DNA from: DATFQE01 sp963738205
GTDB taxonomy: Bacteria; Actinomycetota; Thermoleophilia; Gaiellales; Gaiellaceae
Assembly: GCA_963738205.1 (NCBI GenBank)
Contig: CAVTVQ010000009.1
Span: forward strand, 372,001 to 436,000
DNA: 64,000 nucleotides
Direction of reading: 5' to 3'
The position numbers and the translations under genes were made by a program. Shown piece by piece: positions 15,469 to 23,609 of this stretch. The notes beneath the pieces were generated by a model that was given only the letters and a program-made list of their open reading frames with translations, ran no database searches and was not told where the DNA came from. Position 1 is the stretch's first letter. Each line of letters opens with the position of its first letter.

Positions 15469-16265
15469 AGCTGCTCGCCACAGCCCTGGTCGGCTTTGCG
15501 CTCGTCTCGCCGTTGTCGGCGTCCGCGGACTACCTCGAGGCGCGTATCGGCTCAGGCGGCGGTGTCTCCGAGCCGGGTGGACGTCCCGATGCGGCGTTGA
15601 CCTCCTGGACGATCCTCGCGCTGCGCTCGGTGGGCCGCGACCCGGGCCGGGAGCGCGCGCGACTACGTGCGCGCGGCCGGCTCCCGGAGGACGTCACGCA
15701 GACGGCGCTCCGCGCGCTGGCGCTCGGCGACGACCAGCTGCTCGCACGGCTCGAGGCGGCGCGGCGACCGGACGGGCGCATCGGCCCGCTCGTCAACTCG
15801 ACGGCCTGGAGCGTGCTGGCGCTCCGCGGGGCAGGCCGGCCTGCGGGAGCGACGACGGTGCGCTACCTCCTGAGTCGGCAGCGGCGAAACGGCGGCTGGC
15901 CGTGGCATCCGCGTGGCGCACCCGACTCGAACGACACGGCCGTTGTCCTGCAGGCACTTCGGGCGGCGGGCGTGCGCGGAGCGCCGCTCCGGAAGGGCGT
16001 GCGCTTCCTGCGCTCCCTCCAGGCGCGCGACGGCGGCTTCCGGCTCGTGGCGGGGCGAGCGCCGGACGCGCAGTCCACGGCGTGGGCGATCCAGGGCCTG
16101 CTCGCCGCGCGTGCGAAGCCGGGCAAGGCGGCGTTTCGCTATCTCGAGAGCCTGCGGCGCGAGGACGGCAGCTACCGCTACTCGAAGCGCTATGCGGTCA
16201 CCCCGGTCTGGGTGACCGCCCAGGTGCTCCCGGCGCTCGCAGGGAAGACGTTTCCGCTGCGCTAG
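15465..16265 (+). CDS. Secreted alpha/alpha-toroid protein (squalene cyclase/intrinsic-factor alpha-domain-like)
   Basis: A 266-residue exported protein: signal peptide at residues 1-21 (ends SPLSASA), then about five repeats of the prenyltransferase/squalene-oxidase type, with recurring NSTAWSVLALRGAG, SNDTAVVLQALRAAGV, SLQARDGGF, AQSTAWAIQGLLAAR and SLRREDGSYRYS. This alpha/alpha-barrel fold is shared by terpene cyclases and by the B12-binding alpha domain of intrinsic factor and transcobalamin. No DxDD or other cyclase motif is visible, so a binding role is more likely than catalysis. GTG overlaps the S-component stop (GTGA), making it the last gene of the riboswitch operon. Confidence 0.8.
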   Translation: MKLLATALVGFALVSPLSASADYLEARIGSGGGVSEPGGRPDAALTSWTILALRSVGRDPGRERARLRARGRLPEDVTQTALRALALGDDQLLARLEAARRPDGRIGPLVNSTAWSVLALRGAGRPAGATTVRYLLSRQRRNGGWPWHPRGAPDSNDTAVVLQALRAAGVRGAPLRKGVRFLRSLQARDGGFRLVAGRAPDAQSTAWAIQGLLAARAKPGKAAFRYLESLRREDGSYRYSKRYAVTPVWVTAQVLPALAGKTFPLR

Positions 16266-16279
16266 GCCGGAATCCGGCC
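16265..16279 (+). terminator. Hairpin at the end of the ECF operon
   Basis: GGCCGG-AAT-CCGGCC forms a 6-bp stem directly at the stop codon of the toroid gene. No U-run follows, so it is at best a weak or Rho-assisted terminator. Confidence 0.3.
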
Positions 16280-16284
16280 GTTCG

Positions 16285-16290
16285 TATACT
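16285..16290 (+). promoter_or_regulatory. Putative -10 box of a leaderless promoter
   Basis: TATACT ends 7 bases before the GTG at 16297. This is one of the best matches to the consensus -10 in the window; no Shine-Dalgarno is present. Confidence 0.55.
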
Positions 16291-16296
16291 CGCCTC

Positions 16297-17028
16297 GTGG
16301 AGGCAGCGAGAAGCGCCGCGATCGTGACGATCGGGAACGAGCTCCTGTCCGGGGACGTCGAGAACACGAACGGCAGCTGGCTGGCCCGCCGACTCGAGGC
16401 GATCGGCGTTCCGGTGCGCCTGATCGCCGTCCTGCCCGACGACATCCCGGCGATCGCCGACTTCATCCGCACGAGCGCGACGAACGCGGACGTCGTGCTC
16501 GTGACGGGCGGCCTCGGCGGCACCCCCGACGACGTCACCCGCGAAGCCCTTGCCGCTGCGTTCGAGGTCTCACAGGTTGAGGTGGCGGAGCTCGCCGAGG
16601 AGCTCCGCGCCCGCTTCCTCAGCGACCCGGAATACGCGGCTCGCTGGGCGCAGCTCCCAGCCGGCAGCCGCCCGCTCGAGAACCCGCTCGGCGGCGCGCC
16701 GGGCTTCGCGATCGAGAACGTCTACGTGCTGCCCGGCCTGCCGTCGGAAATGGAGGCAATGTACGAACGAATTGAGCCCGAGCTGGCGGCCGAGCGCCCG
16801 ATCGGCTCGTGGCGGCGCAGCTACCGCACCCGCGAGAGCACCATCGTCAGCGTGCTCGTCGAGTCCGCGAAGCTCCACCCAGGCGTGCTCGTCGGCTCGT
16901 ACCCGCGCTTCAGCTCGGCGGGGCCCGAGGTGGACGTCGTGCTGAAGTCGAGCGACCCAGAGGCTCTTCGAGCTGCCGTCACGTGGATCGAGGAGGCGCT
17001 CGAGGAGGTGACGGCTACGCCGTCGTGA
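16297..17028 (+). CDS. CinA-like molybdopterin-binding-fold protein
   Basis: A 243-residue protein equal to the N-terminal part of CinA: a MoaB/MogA-like fold with TIGNELLSGDVENTNGSWLA at the start, VVLVTGGLGGTPDDVTREAL in the centre and NVYVLPGLPSEMEAMY. The C-terminal nicotinamide-nucleotide amidohydrolase (PncC) domain of full CinA is absent. Related single-domain proteins act as ADP-ribose or NMN-related pyrophosphatases, but the substrate here is unknown. The 3' end overlaps the convergent ATP-grasp gene by 14 bases. Confidence 0.82.
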   Translation: MEAARSAAIVTIGNELLSGDVENTNGSWLARRLEAIGVPVRLIAVLPDDIPAIADFIRTSATNADVVLVTGGLGGTPDDVTREALAAAFEVSQVEVAELAEELRARFLSDPEYAARWAQLPAGSRPLENPLGGAPGFAIENVYVLPGLPSEMEAMYERIEPELAAERPIGSWRRSYRTRESTIVSVLVESAKLHPGVLVGSYPRFSSAGPEVDVVLKSSDPEALRAAVTWIEEALEEVTATPS

Positions 17029-18274
17029 CCTGCTGGTCGTTCGCCCAGGCCTCGAGCAGCCCGCGGTAGTGGGCGACGAAGTGCTCGTGCTCGTGGGCGG
17101 GAAACGTCGTCTGGACGGTCTGGACGAGCAGCCCGTCGAACTCGTCGCTCCCGACGTACTCGAGCATCAGCTCGTCCAGCTGCGGTAGCGCGTCGGCGCA
17201 GAACTCCTCGTAGCGCTCGACCTCGAAGAAGTCGTCCACGAGCGCCCGGTAGGCGGCCAGCTTGTCCTCGTAGGTCAGATCCGCACGGTCGCCTAGCTCG
17301 AAGTAGCGGCGCGTGTCCTGGTCGATCCGGTTAGGCCGACCGGTCGCGGCGCAGAACGCGCTCCAACGGACGAGCGCCTTGATCGCCCACGGGAAGTAGT
17401 AGTGCAGGCTCGTCAGCGCCACGTCCGGAGACGCGTTCGCATAGTCGATCGGATAGACCTCGCCGTCCTTGATCAGCGTCTCGCAGCTGTTGAACTCCCA
17501 GCGGAAGAAGGCGTTCACGAGCCGCGAGATCGTCACGACCTCGTGCCCGACCTCCGCGCTCAGGAAGTCGTGCGCGACCGAGTAACGGTCGTGGAGCGGC
17601 TTCGACGGGTCGTAGTTCATGACCATCGTCTCGGCGCCGATCGACAGGGAGCGCGCGAAGACCTCGAAGCCGTCGACCGCCGCCTGGAAGTGCATCATCC
17701 GCTCGCCCGAGCCGTCGTAGGCCGCATGCAGCTCGTCCGGGCCGGCGATCTGCGTGACGCCGATCCACTGGCCGCCGTCGAAGGGCTTCATGAACAGCGG
17801 ATAGCCCACTCGGTCGGCGATCTCGTCCAGGTCGAAGGACGCGTTGTAGCGCGACGCCATCTGCTCGAACTGCTCGGCTGCCGACTCGAAGCGAACGCTC
17901 CGCGGCGGCTCCTTGTGCGGCAGCAGCCAGGTTTCCGGCACCTTCAGGCCGAGGCGGATCATCGCGCAGTACGCCGCGTGCTTCTCCATCGCCTGGAAGG
18001 TGAACGGGTTGTTCAGGAGGTAGACGTCGTCCATGAGCGCGATCTTCTTCAGCCACTCGCGCGGGAGGTGGTACCACCAGGCCAGCCGGTCGATCACGAG
18101 CGTGTAGCGGGGCGTGGAGCGCAGGTCGAACGGCTCGTTGACGATGCGCTCCGTGACGAGCTCGTGGGTCTCGCCGCCGTAGCGGAACGGCCCCAGCCGC
18201 TGCGCGAGCGACTCGAACGCGGACGGCCAGTCTTCCTCGGTGCCGAGCAGCAGGCCGAGCGTGTGCGTCGGCAT
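17015..18274 (-). CDS. ATP-grasp ligase-like protein
   Basis: A 419-residue cytosolic enzyme with ATP-grasp character. The central region contains GYPLFMKPFDGGQWIGV, with the Lys that binds ATP phosphates, then an acidic/Asn-containing metal site region around NSCETLIKDGEVYPIDYANA. Such enzymes join a carboxylate to an amine or thiol with ATP; the substrate is unknown. ATG at 18274 overlaps the stop of the upstream esterase gene (TGATG). Third gene of a three-gene minus-strand operon with two esterase-like proteins. A longer open frame up to 18451 is not used. Confidence 0.78.
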   Translation of the reverse strand: MPTHTLGLLLGTEEDWPSAFESLAQRLGPFRYGGETHELVTERIVNEPFDLRSTPRYTLVIDRLAWWYHLPREWLKKIALMDDVYLLNNPFTFQAMEKHAAYCAMIRLGLKVPETWLLPHKEPPRSVRFESAAEQFEQMASRYNASFDLDEIADRVGYPLFMKPFDGGQWIGVTQIAGPDELHAAYDGSGERMMHFQAAVDGFEVFARSLSIGAETMVMNYDPSKPLHDRYSVAHDFLSAEVGHEVVTISRLVNAFFRWEFNSCETLIKDGEVYPIDYANASPDVALTSLHYYFPWAIKALVRWSAFCAATGRPNRIDQDTRRYFELGDRADLTYEDKLAAYRALVDDFFEVERYEEFCADALPQLDELMLEYVGSDEFDGLLVQTVQTTFPAHEHEHFVAHYRGLLEAWANDQQVTTA

Positions 18275-18987
18275 CAGCAGAACCTCGGCAGGTGGTAGGC
18301 AAGCTGGGCGCGCCAGGAGTTCCAGTCGTGCGGGACGTCGTCGCCCCAGAGGTCGAGCTCGCAGCGGATGCGCTTCTCTCCGAGGAGCTGTGCGAACCGG
18401 TTCGTCGACGCCAGTGCGCCCGTCGTGTCCTCCCACTGCCCCTGCCCGCACACGAGCAGGAGGCTCGCCCGACTGCGGAGCCAGTCTAGGTGGTCGCCTT
18501 CGAGATTCGCGACGTACTCGGCCGGGTTGTTGAAGTAGACGCTGTCGCCGCGGTCGCCCCAGCCGACGACCGCGACGTCGTAGACGCCGCTCTGGCAGAT
18601 CGCCAGCGGGAACAGGTCGGCGCGCTTGAGGCAGAAATTGGCCGCGTGGTACGCGCCGAAGCTACAGCCGGTCACGATCAGCTCGCCGCCGCCGCCGGTG
18701 TCCTCGGCGATCCAGGGCACGACCCGGTTGAGGATCCAGTCCTCGTAGTGCCCGTGGCGCTGCGCGCGCTCCTCGAGCGGTACGGATGTGTCGTGCCAGG
18801 TCCAGGAGTCGTAGCTCTGGACGGCGTAGAGCTTGGCCCTGCCCTCGTCCAGGAGCGGCGCGATCGCGTCGATCATGCCGCGCTCCTCGTACTGCCAGGC
18901 CGGACCCTGCTCGGACGGGAACGCGAGGACCGGCCGCCCGTAGTGGCCGTAGGCGATCAGCTCGCCGCCCTCGAGCTCGTGCCTCAC
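18274..18987 (-). CDS. Esterase-like alpha/beta hydrolase (first of pair)
   Basis: A 237-residue alpha/beta hydrolase of the esterase D/Fes type. The nucleophile elbow is GCSFG (in VTGCSFGAYHAANF) and a likely catalytic His lies in DDVPHDWNSWRAQLAYHLP near the C-terminus, matching the HDWxxW pattern of enterochelin-esterase-like proteins. No signal peptide. GTG at 18987 overlaps the previous stop (GTGA). Its close relation in order and ending to the upstream gene suggests a duplicated hydrolase pair working on related substrates. Confidence 0.78.
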   Translation of the reverse strand: MRHELEGGELIAYGHYGRPVLAFPSEQGPAWQYEERGMIDAIAPLLDEGRAKLYAVQSYDSWTWHDTSVPLEERAQRHGHYEDWILNRVVPWIAEDTGGGGELIVTGCSFGAYHAANFCLKRADLFPLAICQSGVYDVAVVGWGDRGDSVYFNNPAEYVANLEGDHLDWLRSRASLLLVCGQGQWEDTTGALASTNRFAQLLGEKRIRCELDLWGDDVPHDWNSWRAQLAYHLPRFC

Positions 18988-20048
18988 ACCCACAGCGTCT
19001 CCAGCAGCACGGTGAGGTGCGGCTCGAGCACGTCGCGCCACGACACCCAGTTGTGGGCGTCGCGGTGCTCGACCAGCTCGACGAGATATCCCTGCGCGGC
19101 CAGCGCGTCGCGCACGGCGCGGTTGTTGCCGAGGTTCTCCTCGCCGAGGCCGCACGTCATCGTGACCGGGATCGGGAACTCCGCTTCGCGGGCGCGCCGC
19201 ACGCCGCCGACGAAGCGGGCGATCCGCTCGAAGCGTGGGAAACCGCGCTCGTAGCCGTCCAGCTCGCGCCGGAAGAAGCTGCCTGACTGCAGGAAGAGCC
19301 CGCCGAAGAGCTGAGGATGCAGCCGATGCGCATGCAGCATCGCCAGTGCCCCGAGGCTCGCGCCCATCCCCGCGCGCATCGCCGTCCCGCCCGGCGCCGG
19401 CGCCATCCGCGAGAGCTCGGGCACGAGCTCGAATGCGAGCGCGTCTGCGTAGCGCTTCGCCGCCGAGTAGGTCTCGTCGCGGTGCACCGGCTGCAGCAGT
19501 GCTGCGCGCATCGGGGGCAGCTCCAGCTGGTCGACCGCCGCGTCGAGCATGCGTGCGAGGCCGGAGTACTTCGCGTACTCGGGCCCGTCGTGGACCACCA
19601 GCAGCGGCAGCGGCTCGCCCGGTTGGGAGCCGGCCGAGGACCACAGCAGCCCATCCACCTCGGTCCGCAGCAGCCGGCTCGGCAGCTTGAACGCCTCGAG
19701 CGTGCCGGCCTCGGCTTCCTCGTCGAGCCAGACCGGCGGCGCGTAGCCCGGCAGCTCGAGGACGGACTTGTTGCCGAAGGGGCCGGCTGCCGTCAGCGGG
19801 TTGGCCGGGTCGGTGACGAGCTCCGTACCGCCGTCGGGGTGCTCGAGCTCGAGCAGGTACTCGATGCGGTCGACCCCGTAGGGGCGCGGCAGACGCAGCT
19901 CCCAGGTCAGCGAGCGGCCGCGCCGCCGGAAGGCAGGCGGTTCGCCGCGCTTGGTCAGCTCGGAGCGAAGCAGGACCGCCCGCAGGCCGCGCGTGCCGCG
20001 GAACGTCAGCGCGATCTCGGTGTCGTGAGCCCGGGCGGCTACGGCCAT
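18984..20048 (-). CDS. Enterochelin-esterase-like hydrolase with N-terminal Ig-like/CBM48-type domain
   Basis: A 354-residue Fes-like hydrolase. An N-terminal beta domain (residues about 8-125: ALTFRGTRGLRAVLLRSEL, LTWELRLPRPYGVDRIEYL) resembles the Ig-like or CBM48 domain preceding such esterases. The hydrolase domain has the elbow GASLG and a C-terminal AHNWVSWRD bearing the likely catalytic His. First gene of the operon esterase-esterase-ATP-grasp. Longer upstream starts are open but arginine-rich and not credible. Substrate unknown; siderophore esters are one family possibility. Confidence 0.78.
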   Translation of the reverse strand: MAVAARAHDTEIALTFRGTRGLRAVLLRSELTKRGEPPAFRRRGRSLTWELRLPRPYGVDRIEYLLELEHPDGGTELVTDPANPLTAAGPFGNKSVLELPGYAPPVWLDEEAEAGTLEAFKLPSRLLRTEVDGLLWSSAGSQPGEPLPLLVVHDGPEYAKYSGLARMLDAAVDQLELPPMRAALLQPVHRDETYSAAKRYADALAFELVPELSRMAPAPGGTAMRAGMGASLGALAMLHAHRLHPQLFGGLFLQSGSFFRRELDGYERGFPRFERIARFVGGVRRAREAEFPIPVTMTCGLGEENLGNNRAVRDALAAQGYLVELVEHRDAHNWVSWRDVLEPHLTVLLETLWV

Positions 20049-20107
20049 GGCGGGGCGGATCGTAGTGGTCTTGCTTGCGCGCCCGCGATGCCGCAGACTC
20101 GGAGGGA

Positions 20108-21379
20108 ATGGCCAGGAACTGCCCGAGTTGCGGGCGCGAGAACGCAGACGACGTCGACTTCTGCGCCGGTTGCGGCGGCTACCTCCGCTGGGAGCCGACC
20201 CGGGTTGCGACTCCGGCCGTGCCGGCGGCCGAGACCCCTCCGCAGCCCGCTCCGCCGCCCGAGCAGCCGCCGCCGGCGGCAGCACCGCCGCCGCCTCCAC
20301 AGGCGGCTCAGCCGACTCCGCAGCCTGCAGCGCCCCCACCGCCGACACCCGCGCCGGCGCCGGCCGCCCCGGCTGGTGTCGCTCCCCCAGTCCCGGCGGA
20401 GCCGGAGCCCGCTCCGGTGGAAGAGCCCAAGAAGCGGCGCTGGGGCCGCAAGAGCAAGGTCCCCGGCGTCCAGGGCCCACACGTCCAGGGCCCGCGCGTC
20501 CAGGGCCCGCACGTACAGGCGCCGCGCGTGAACGTCGGCCCCGGCGGTGTCAACGTCCAGGCGCCGCGCGTGGCGGCGCCCCGCGTCCAGGCTCCGCGGG
20601 TGCAGGCGCCTCGCGTGCAGCAGCCGCGCGTGCCGACGACGCCGACCACCCCGAAGGGGTTCCTCGACGCCTTCAAGAAGCTGAAGCTGCCGGGCAAGGG
20701 CGGCGGCAAGGCCGCCGCCGCAGGTGCCGCAGCCGCACCGGAGGGCCCGGTCGCGCCGCAGCCGTCGGAGACGTGGCACTGGGATGCGGTCGGGCAGGAG
20801 AGCGGCCGGGGCAAGGGGCTCTTCGTCGTCCTGCTCCTACTGCTGCTCGCCGCAGGCGGGGCGGCAGCCGCCTGGTACGTCTTCGTGCGCGACGACGACG
20901 GCGGCACGGCGCCCGCACCGGCCGCTGCGACGGCGCTCACGCCCAAGCAGTTCGTCGGCCGGCTGCAGCCGCTCCTCGTCCGCTCCTCGCGCGACCGTGC
21001 GCGGATCTCGACGGCCGTCACCGCTGTCGCCGCCTGCAGCCTGGCTCCCGGCGCGGCCGGCGCGCAGGTGCGTCAGACGGTTCGCGGCCGCCAGGCGGTG
21101 CGCCGCCAGGTGCTCCGCCTGAACGCGCCGAACGCACAGACCAAACAGCTGGCCGCGCTGCTGGCGCGGTCGATGTCGACGTCGGCATCCGCGGGCCAGA
21201 GCTACGCGCTCTGGATCGCCGCAGCGAACGGCTCGTGCCCGGCTCGCTCCGGCTCCCAGTACGCGCAAGCGCTGGCCGCCAACGGACAGGCGCAGGCGGC
21301 GAAAGCGGCCTTCGTGCGCGCCTACAACCCGGTCGCCAGGCGGGTCGGCGCTCGGACCTGGACCGCAGGGCAGTTCTAG
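20108..21379 (+). CDS. Zinc-ribbon protein with Pro-rich linker, pentapeptide repeats and one membrane helix
   Basis: A 423-residue protein of unknown function. It has an N-terminal zinc ribbon (Cys5, Cys8, Cys19, Cys22 in NCPSCG and FCAGCG) and a Pro/Ala-rich linker to about residue 110. About nine degenerate pentapeptide repeats of the form V-Q-(G/A)-P-(H/R) follow at 118-176, then a Lys/Gly-rich patch. A transmembrane helix at about 237-260 leads to an extracytoplasmic domain of about 150 residues with two Cys (AACSLAP, NGSCPA). Cytosolic zinc ribbons with external domains are typical of actinobacterial sensors or envelope scaffolds. Start at ATG 20108, with GGAGGG just upstream. Confidence 0.7.
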   Translation: MARNCPSCGRENADDVDFCAGCGGYLRWEPTRVATPAVPAAETPPQPAPPPEQPPPAAAPPPPPQAAQPTPQPAAPPPPTPAPAPAAPAGVAPPVPAEPEPAPVEEPKKRRWGRKSKVPGVQGPHVQGPRVQGPHVQAPRVNVGPGGVNVQAPRVAAPRVQAPRVQAPRVQQPRVPTTPTTPKGFLDAFKKLKLPGKGGGKAAAAGAAAAPEGPVAPQPSETWHWDAVGQESGRGKGLFVVLLLLLLAAGGAAAAWYVFVRDDDGGTAPAPAAATALTPKQFVGRLQPLLVRSSRDRARISTAVTAVAACSLAPGAAGAQVRQTVRGRQAVRRQVLRLNAPNAQTKQLAALLARSMSTSASAGQSYALWIAAANGSCPARSGSQYAQALAANGQAQAAKAAFVRAYNPVARRVGARTWTAGQF

Positions 21380-21464
21380 GAGGGCTCGGCGGGACATCGC
21401 CCGACGGCTCAGCGAGGTTTCGTCGAGTCCTCCTCTCCCGAACCGCTCGCTAGCATCGGTTGCG

Positions 21465-23609
21465 ATGGCCGTTGCCTCGCCCGAGCGCTATCTCGCCGAC
21501 CTGAACCCCGCCCAGCGGGAGGCCGTCCTGCACACCGAGGGGCCCCTGCTCGTCGTCGCCGGTGCGGGCTCCGGCAAGACCCGCGTCCTCACGCACCGGG
21601 TGACTCACCTGCTGTCCGCGGTGGGCGCGGAGCCGAACGAGATCCTCGCGATCACCTTCACCAACAAGGCGGCGGCCGAGATGCGCCACCGGGTCGAGGC
21701 GATGCTCGGAGACGTCGCCCGCCGCATCTGGCTGATGACCTTCCATTCCGCCTGCGGCCGCATCCTGCGCCGGGAGGCGCCGAGGCTCGGCTACAAGACC
21801 AACTTCACGATCTACGACTCGGCCGACCAGGTTCGGCTGGTGCGGGCGGTGCTCGAGGAGCTCGAGCGCGACCCGAAGCGCTTCACGCCGCGGGGCATCC
21901 ACAACCAGATCTCGACGGCCAAGAACCAGCTGATCGGGCCGGCGGAGCACCGCGAGCGAGTCCAGTCCTTCTACGACCAGACGGTCGCCGACGCGTACGA
22001 CCTCTACCAGCAGCGGTTGTTCGCCTCGAACGCCGTCGACTTCGACGACATGCTGATGCTCACCGTCGACGTCCTCGAGCGCTTCCCGGAGGCACTGACG
22101 AAGTGGCAGAAGGCCTTCCGGTACGTCCTCGTCGACGAGTACCAGGACACGAATCACGCGCAGTACCGCCTCCTGCAGCTGCTCGCGGGCGAGCATCGCA
22201 ACCTCTTCGTCGTCGGCGACCCCGACCAGAGCATCTACGCGTTCCGGGGCGCGGACATCCGCAACATCCTCGAGTTCGAGCGCGACTTCCCCGACGCGCG
22301 GACGATCGCGCTCGAGCAGAACTACCGCTCGACCAACCGCATCCTGCGCGCCGCCAACGGCGTGATCGCGCACAACCGCGAGCGCAAGGAGAAGGAGCTC
22401 TTCTCGGAGCTCGGCGACGGCGATCCCGTCGAGGTGCTCGAGGTCGAGGACGAGCACGCCGAGGCGCGCTTTGTCGCCGCCCGGATCGCCTCGCTCGTCG
22501 AGGAGGGCTTCAGCGGCAGCGAGATCGCGGTCTTCTACCGGACGAACGCGCAGTCGCGGGTGTTGGAGGACGTGCTCGTCCGCCAGGGGGTCGCCTACCA
22601 GGTGATCGGCGGGCCGCGCTTCTACGAGCGGGCCGAGGTCAAGGATCTCGTCGCCTACCTGCAGGTGATCGACAACCCGTTCGATGGCGTTTCGCTGCAG
22701 CGGATCGCCAACAAGCCGCGGCGCGGGATCGGCGACGCCAGCCTCGCTCGCCTGCAGACCTACGCCGACGCGCAGGGGATCTCGCTGTGGGAGGCGCTCG
22801 AGTTCCCCGAGGAGGCCGGCCTCGGCACCGCGCAAGCCCGCGCCGTCAATGGCCTGCGCACGCTTCTGCAGTCGCTGCAGTCCGGCGCGCTCGAGCTGCC
22901 TGTGGCCGAGCTCGTGGAGCGCGTCCTGGAGCGGAGCGGCTATATCGAGACGCTCGAGGCCGAGCGCACGATCGAGGCGCAGGGCCGCATCGAGAACCTC
23001 CAGGAGCTCGTCGGCGTCGCCCAGGAGTACCAGGCGACGGCGCCCGAGCCGGGCCTGTCCAGCTTCCTGCAGGAGATCTCGCTCTACGCCGACCAGGACG
23101 CGATGCGCGAGGAGCAGAGCCTCGTCACGCTGATGACGCTCCACAACGCGAAGGGCCTCGAGTTCCGCGCCGCCTTCATGATCGGGATGGAGGAGGGGAT
23201 CTTCCCGCACTCGCGCTCGCTCGAGGAGGGCTCGCTCGAGGAGGAGCGGCGGCTGGCCTACGTGGGGATGACGCGAGCGCAGGAGCGCTTGGTTCTGATC
23301 CACGCGTCGGCGCGCTCGCTCTACGGCAGCCGCAGCTACAACCTGCCGTCGCGGTTTCTCGACGAGCTTCCCGACCCCGAGGTCGAGCGGGAGCGGCTAC
23401 GACCGGCGTCGTGGAGCGGCTACGGGGCTTCGCGGAGCATCGCCCCGCGCAGCGACGTGCCCGAGCTCTCGACCGGCGACAACGTCCGGCACAAGACCTT
23501 CGGGGAGGGCGTCGTGACCCGGCTCGAGCCCGGGATCGTCAGCGTCCGCTTCGCGGACGGCTCCGAGCGCCAGCTCGCGCTCGACTACGCGCCGCTCGAG
23601 CGCGTCTAG
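21465..23609 (+). CDS. pcrA: UvrD/PcrA-type ATP-dependent DNA helicase
   Basis: A 714-residue superfamily 1A 3'-5' helicase acting in repair and replication restart. Motifs in order: Q-motif LNPAQREAVLH, Walker A AGAGSGKTRVL, motif II LVDEYQDTNHAQY, motif III GDPDQSIYAFRGAD, motif V LMTLHNAKGLEF, motif VI YVGMTRAQERL. The C-terminus has the Tudor-like PcrA tail (GDNVRHKTFGEGVVTRLEPG) that binds RNA polymerase. The stop shares CTAG with the convergent giant gene. Confidence 0.95.
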   Translation: MAVASPERYLADLNPAQREAVLHTEGPLLVVAGAGSGKTRVLTHRVTHLLSAVGAEPNEILAITFTNKAAAEMRHRVEAMLGDVARRIWLMTFHSACGRILRREAPRLGYKTNFTIYDSADQVRLVRAVLEELERDPKRFTPRGIHNQISTAKNQLIGPAEHRERVQSFYDQTVADAYDLYQQRLFASNAVDFDDMLMLTVDVLERFPEALTKWQKAFRYVLVDEYQDTNHAQYRLLQLLAGEHRNLFVVGDPDQSIYAFRGADIRNILEFERDFPDARTIALEQNYRSTNRILRAANGVIAHNRERKEKELFSELGDGDPVEVLEVEDEHAEARFVAARIASLVEEGFSGSEIAVFYRTNAQSRVLEDVLVRQGVAYQVIGGPRFYERAEVKDLVAYLQVIDNPFDGVSLQRIANKPRRGIGDASLARLQTYADAQGISLWEALEFPEEAGLGTAQARAVNGLRTLLQSLQSGALELPVAELVERVLERSGYIETLEAERTIEAQGRIENLQELVGVAQEYQATAPEPGLSSFLQEISLYADQDAMREEQSLVTLMTLHNAKGLEFRAAFMIGMEEGIFPHSRSLEEGSLEEERRLAYVGMTRAQERLVLIHASARSLYGSRSYNLPSRFLDELPDPEVERERLRPASWSGYGASRSIAPRSDVPELSTGDNVRHKTFGEGVVTRLEPGIVSVRFADGSERQLALDYAPLERV

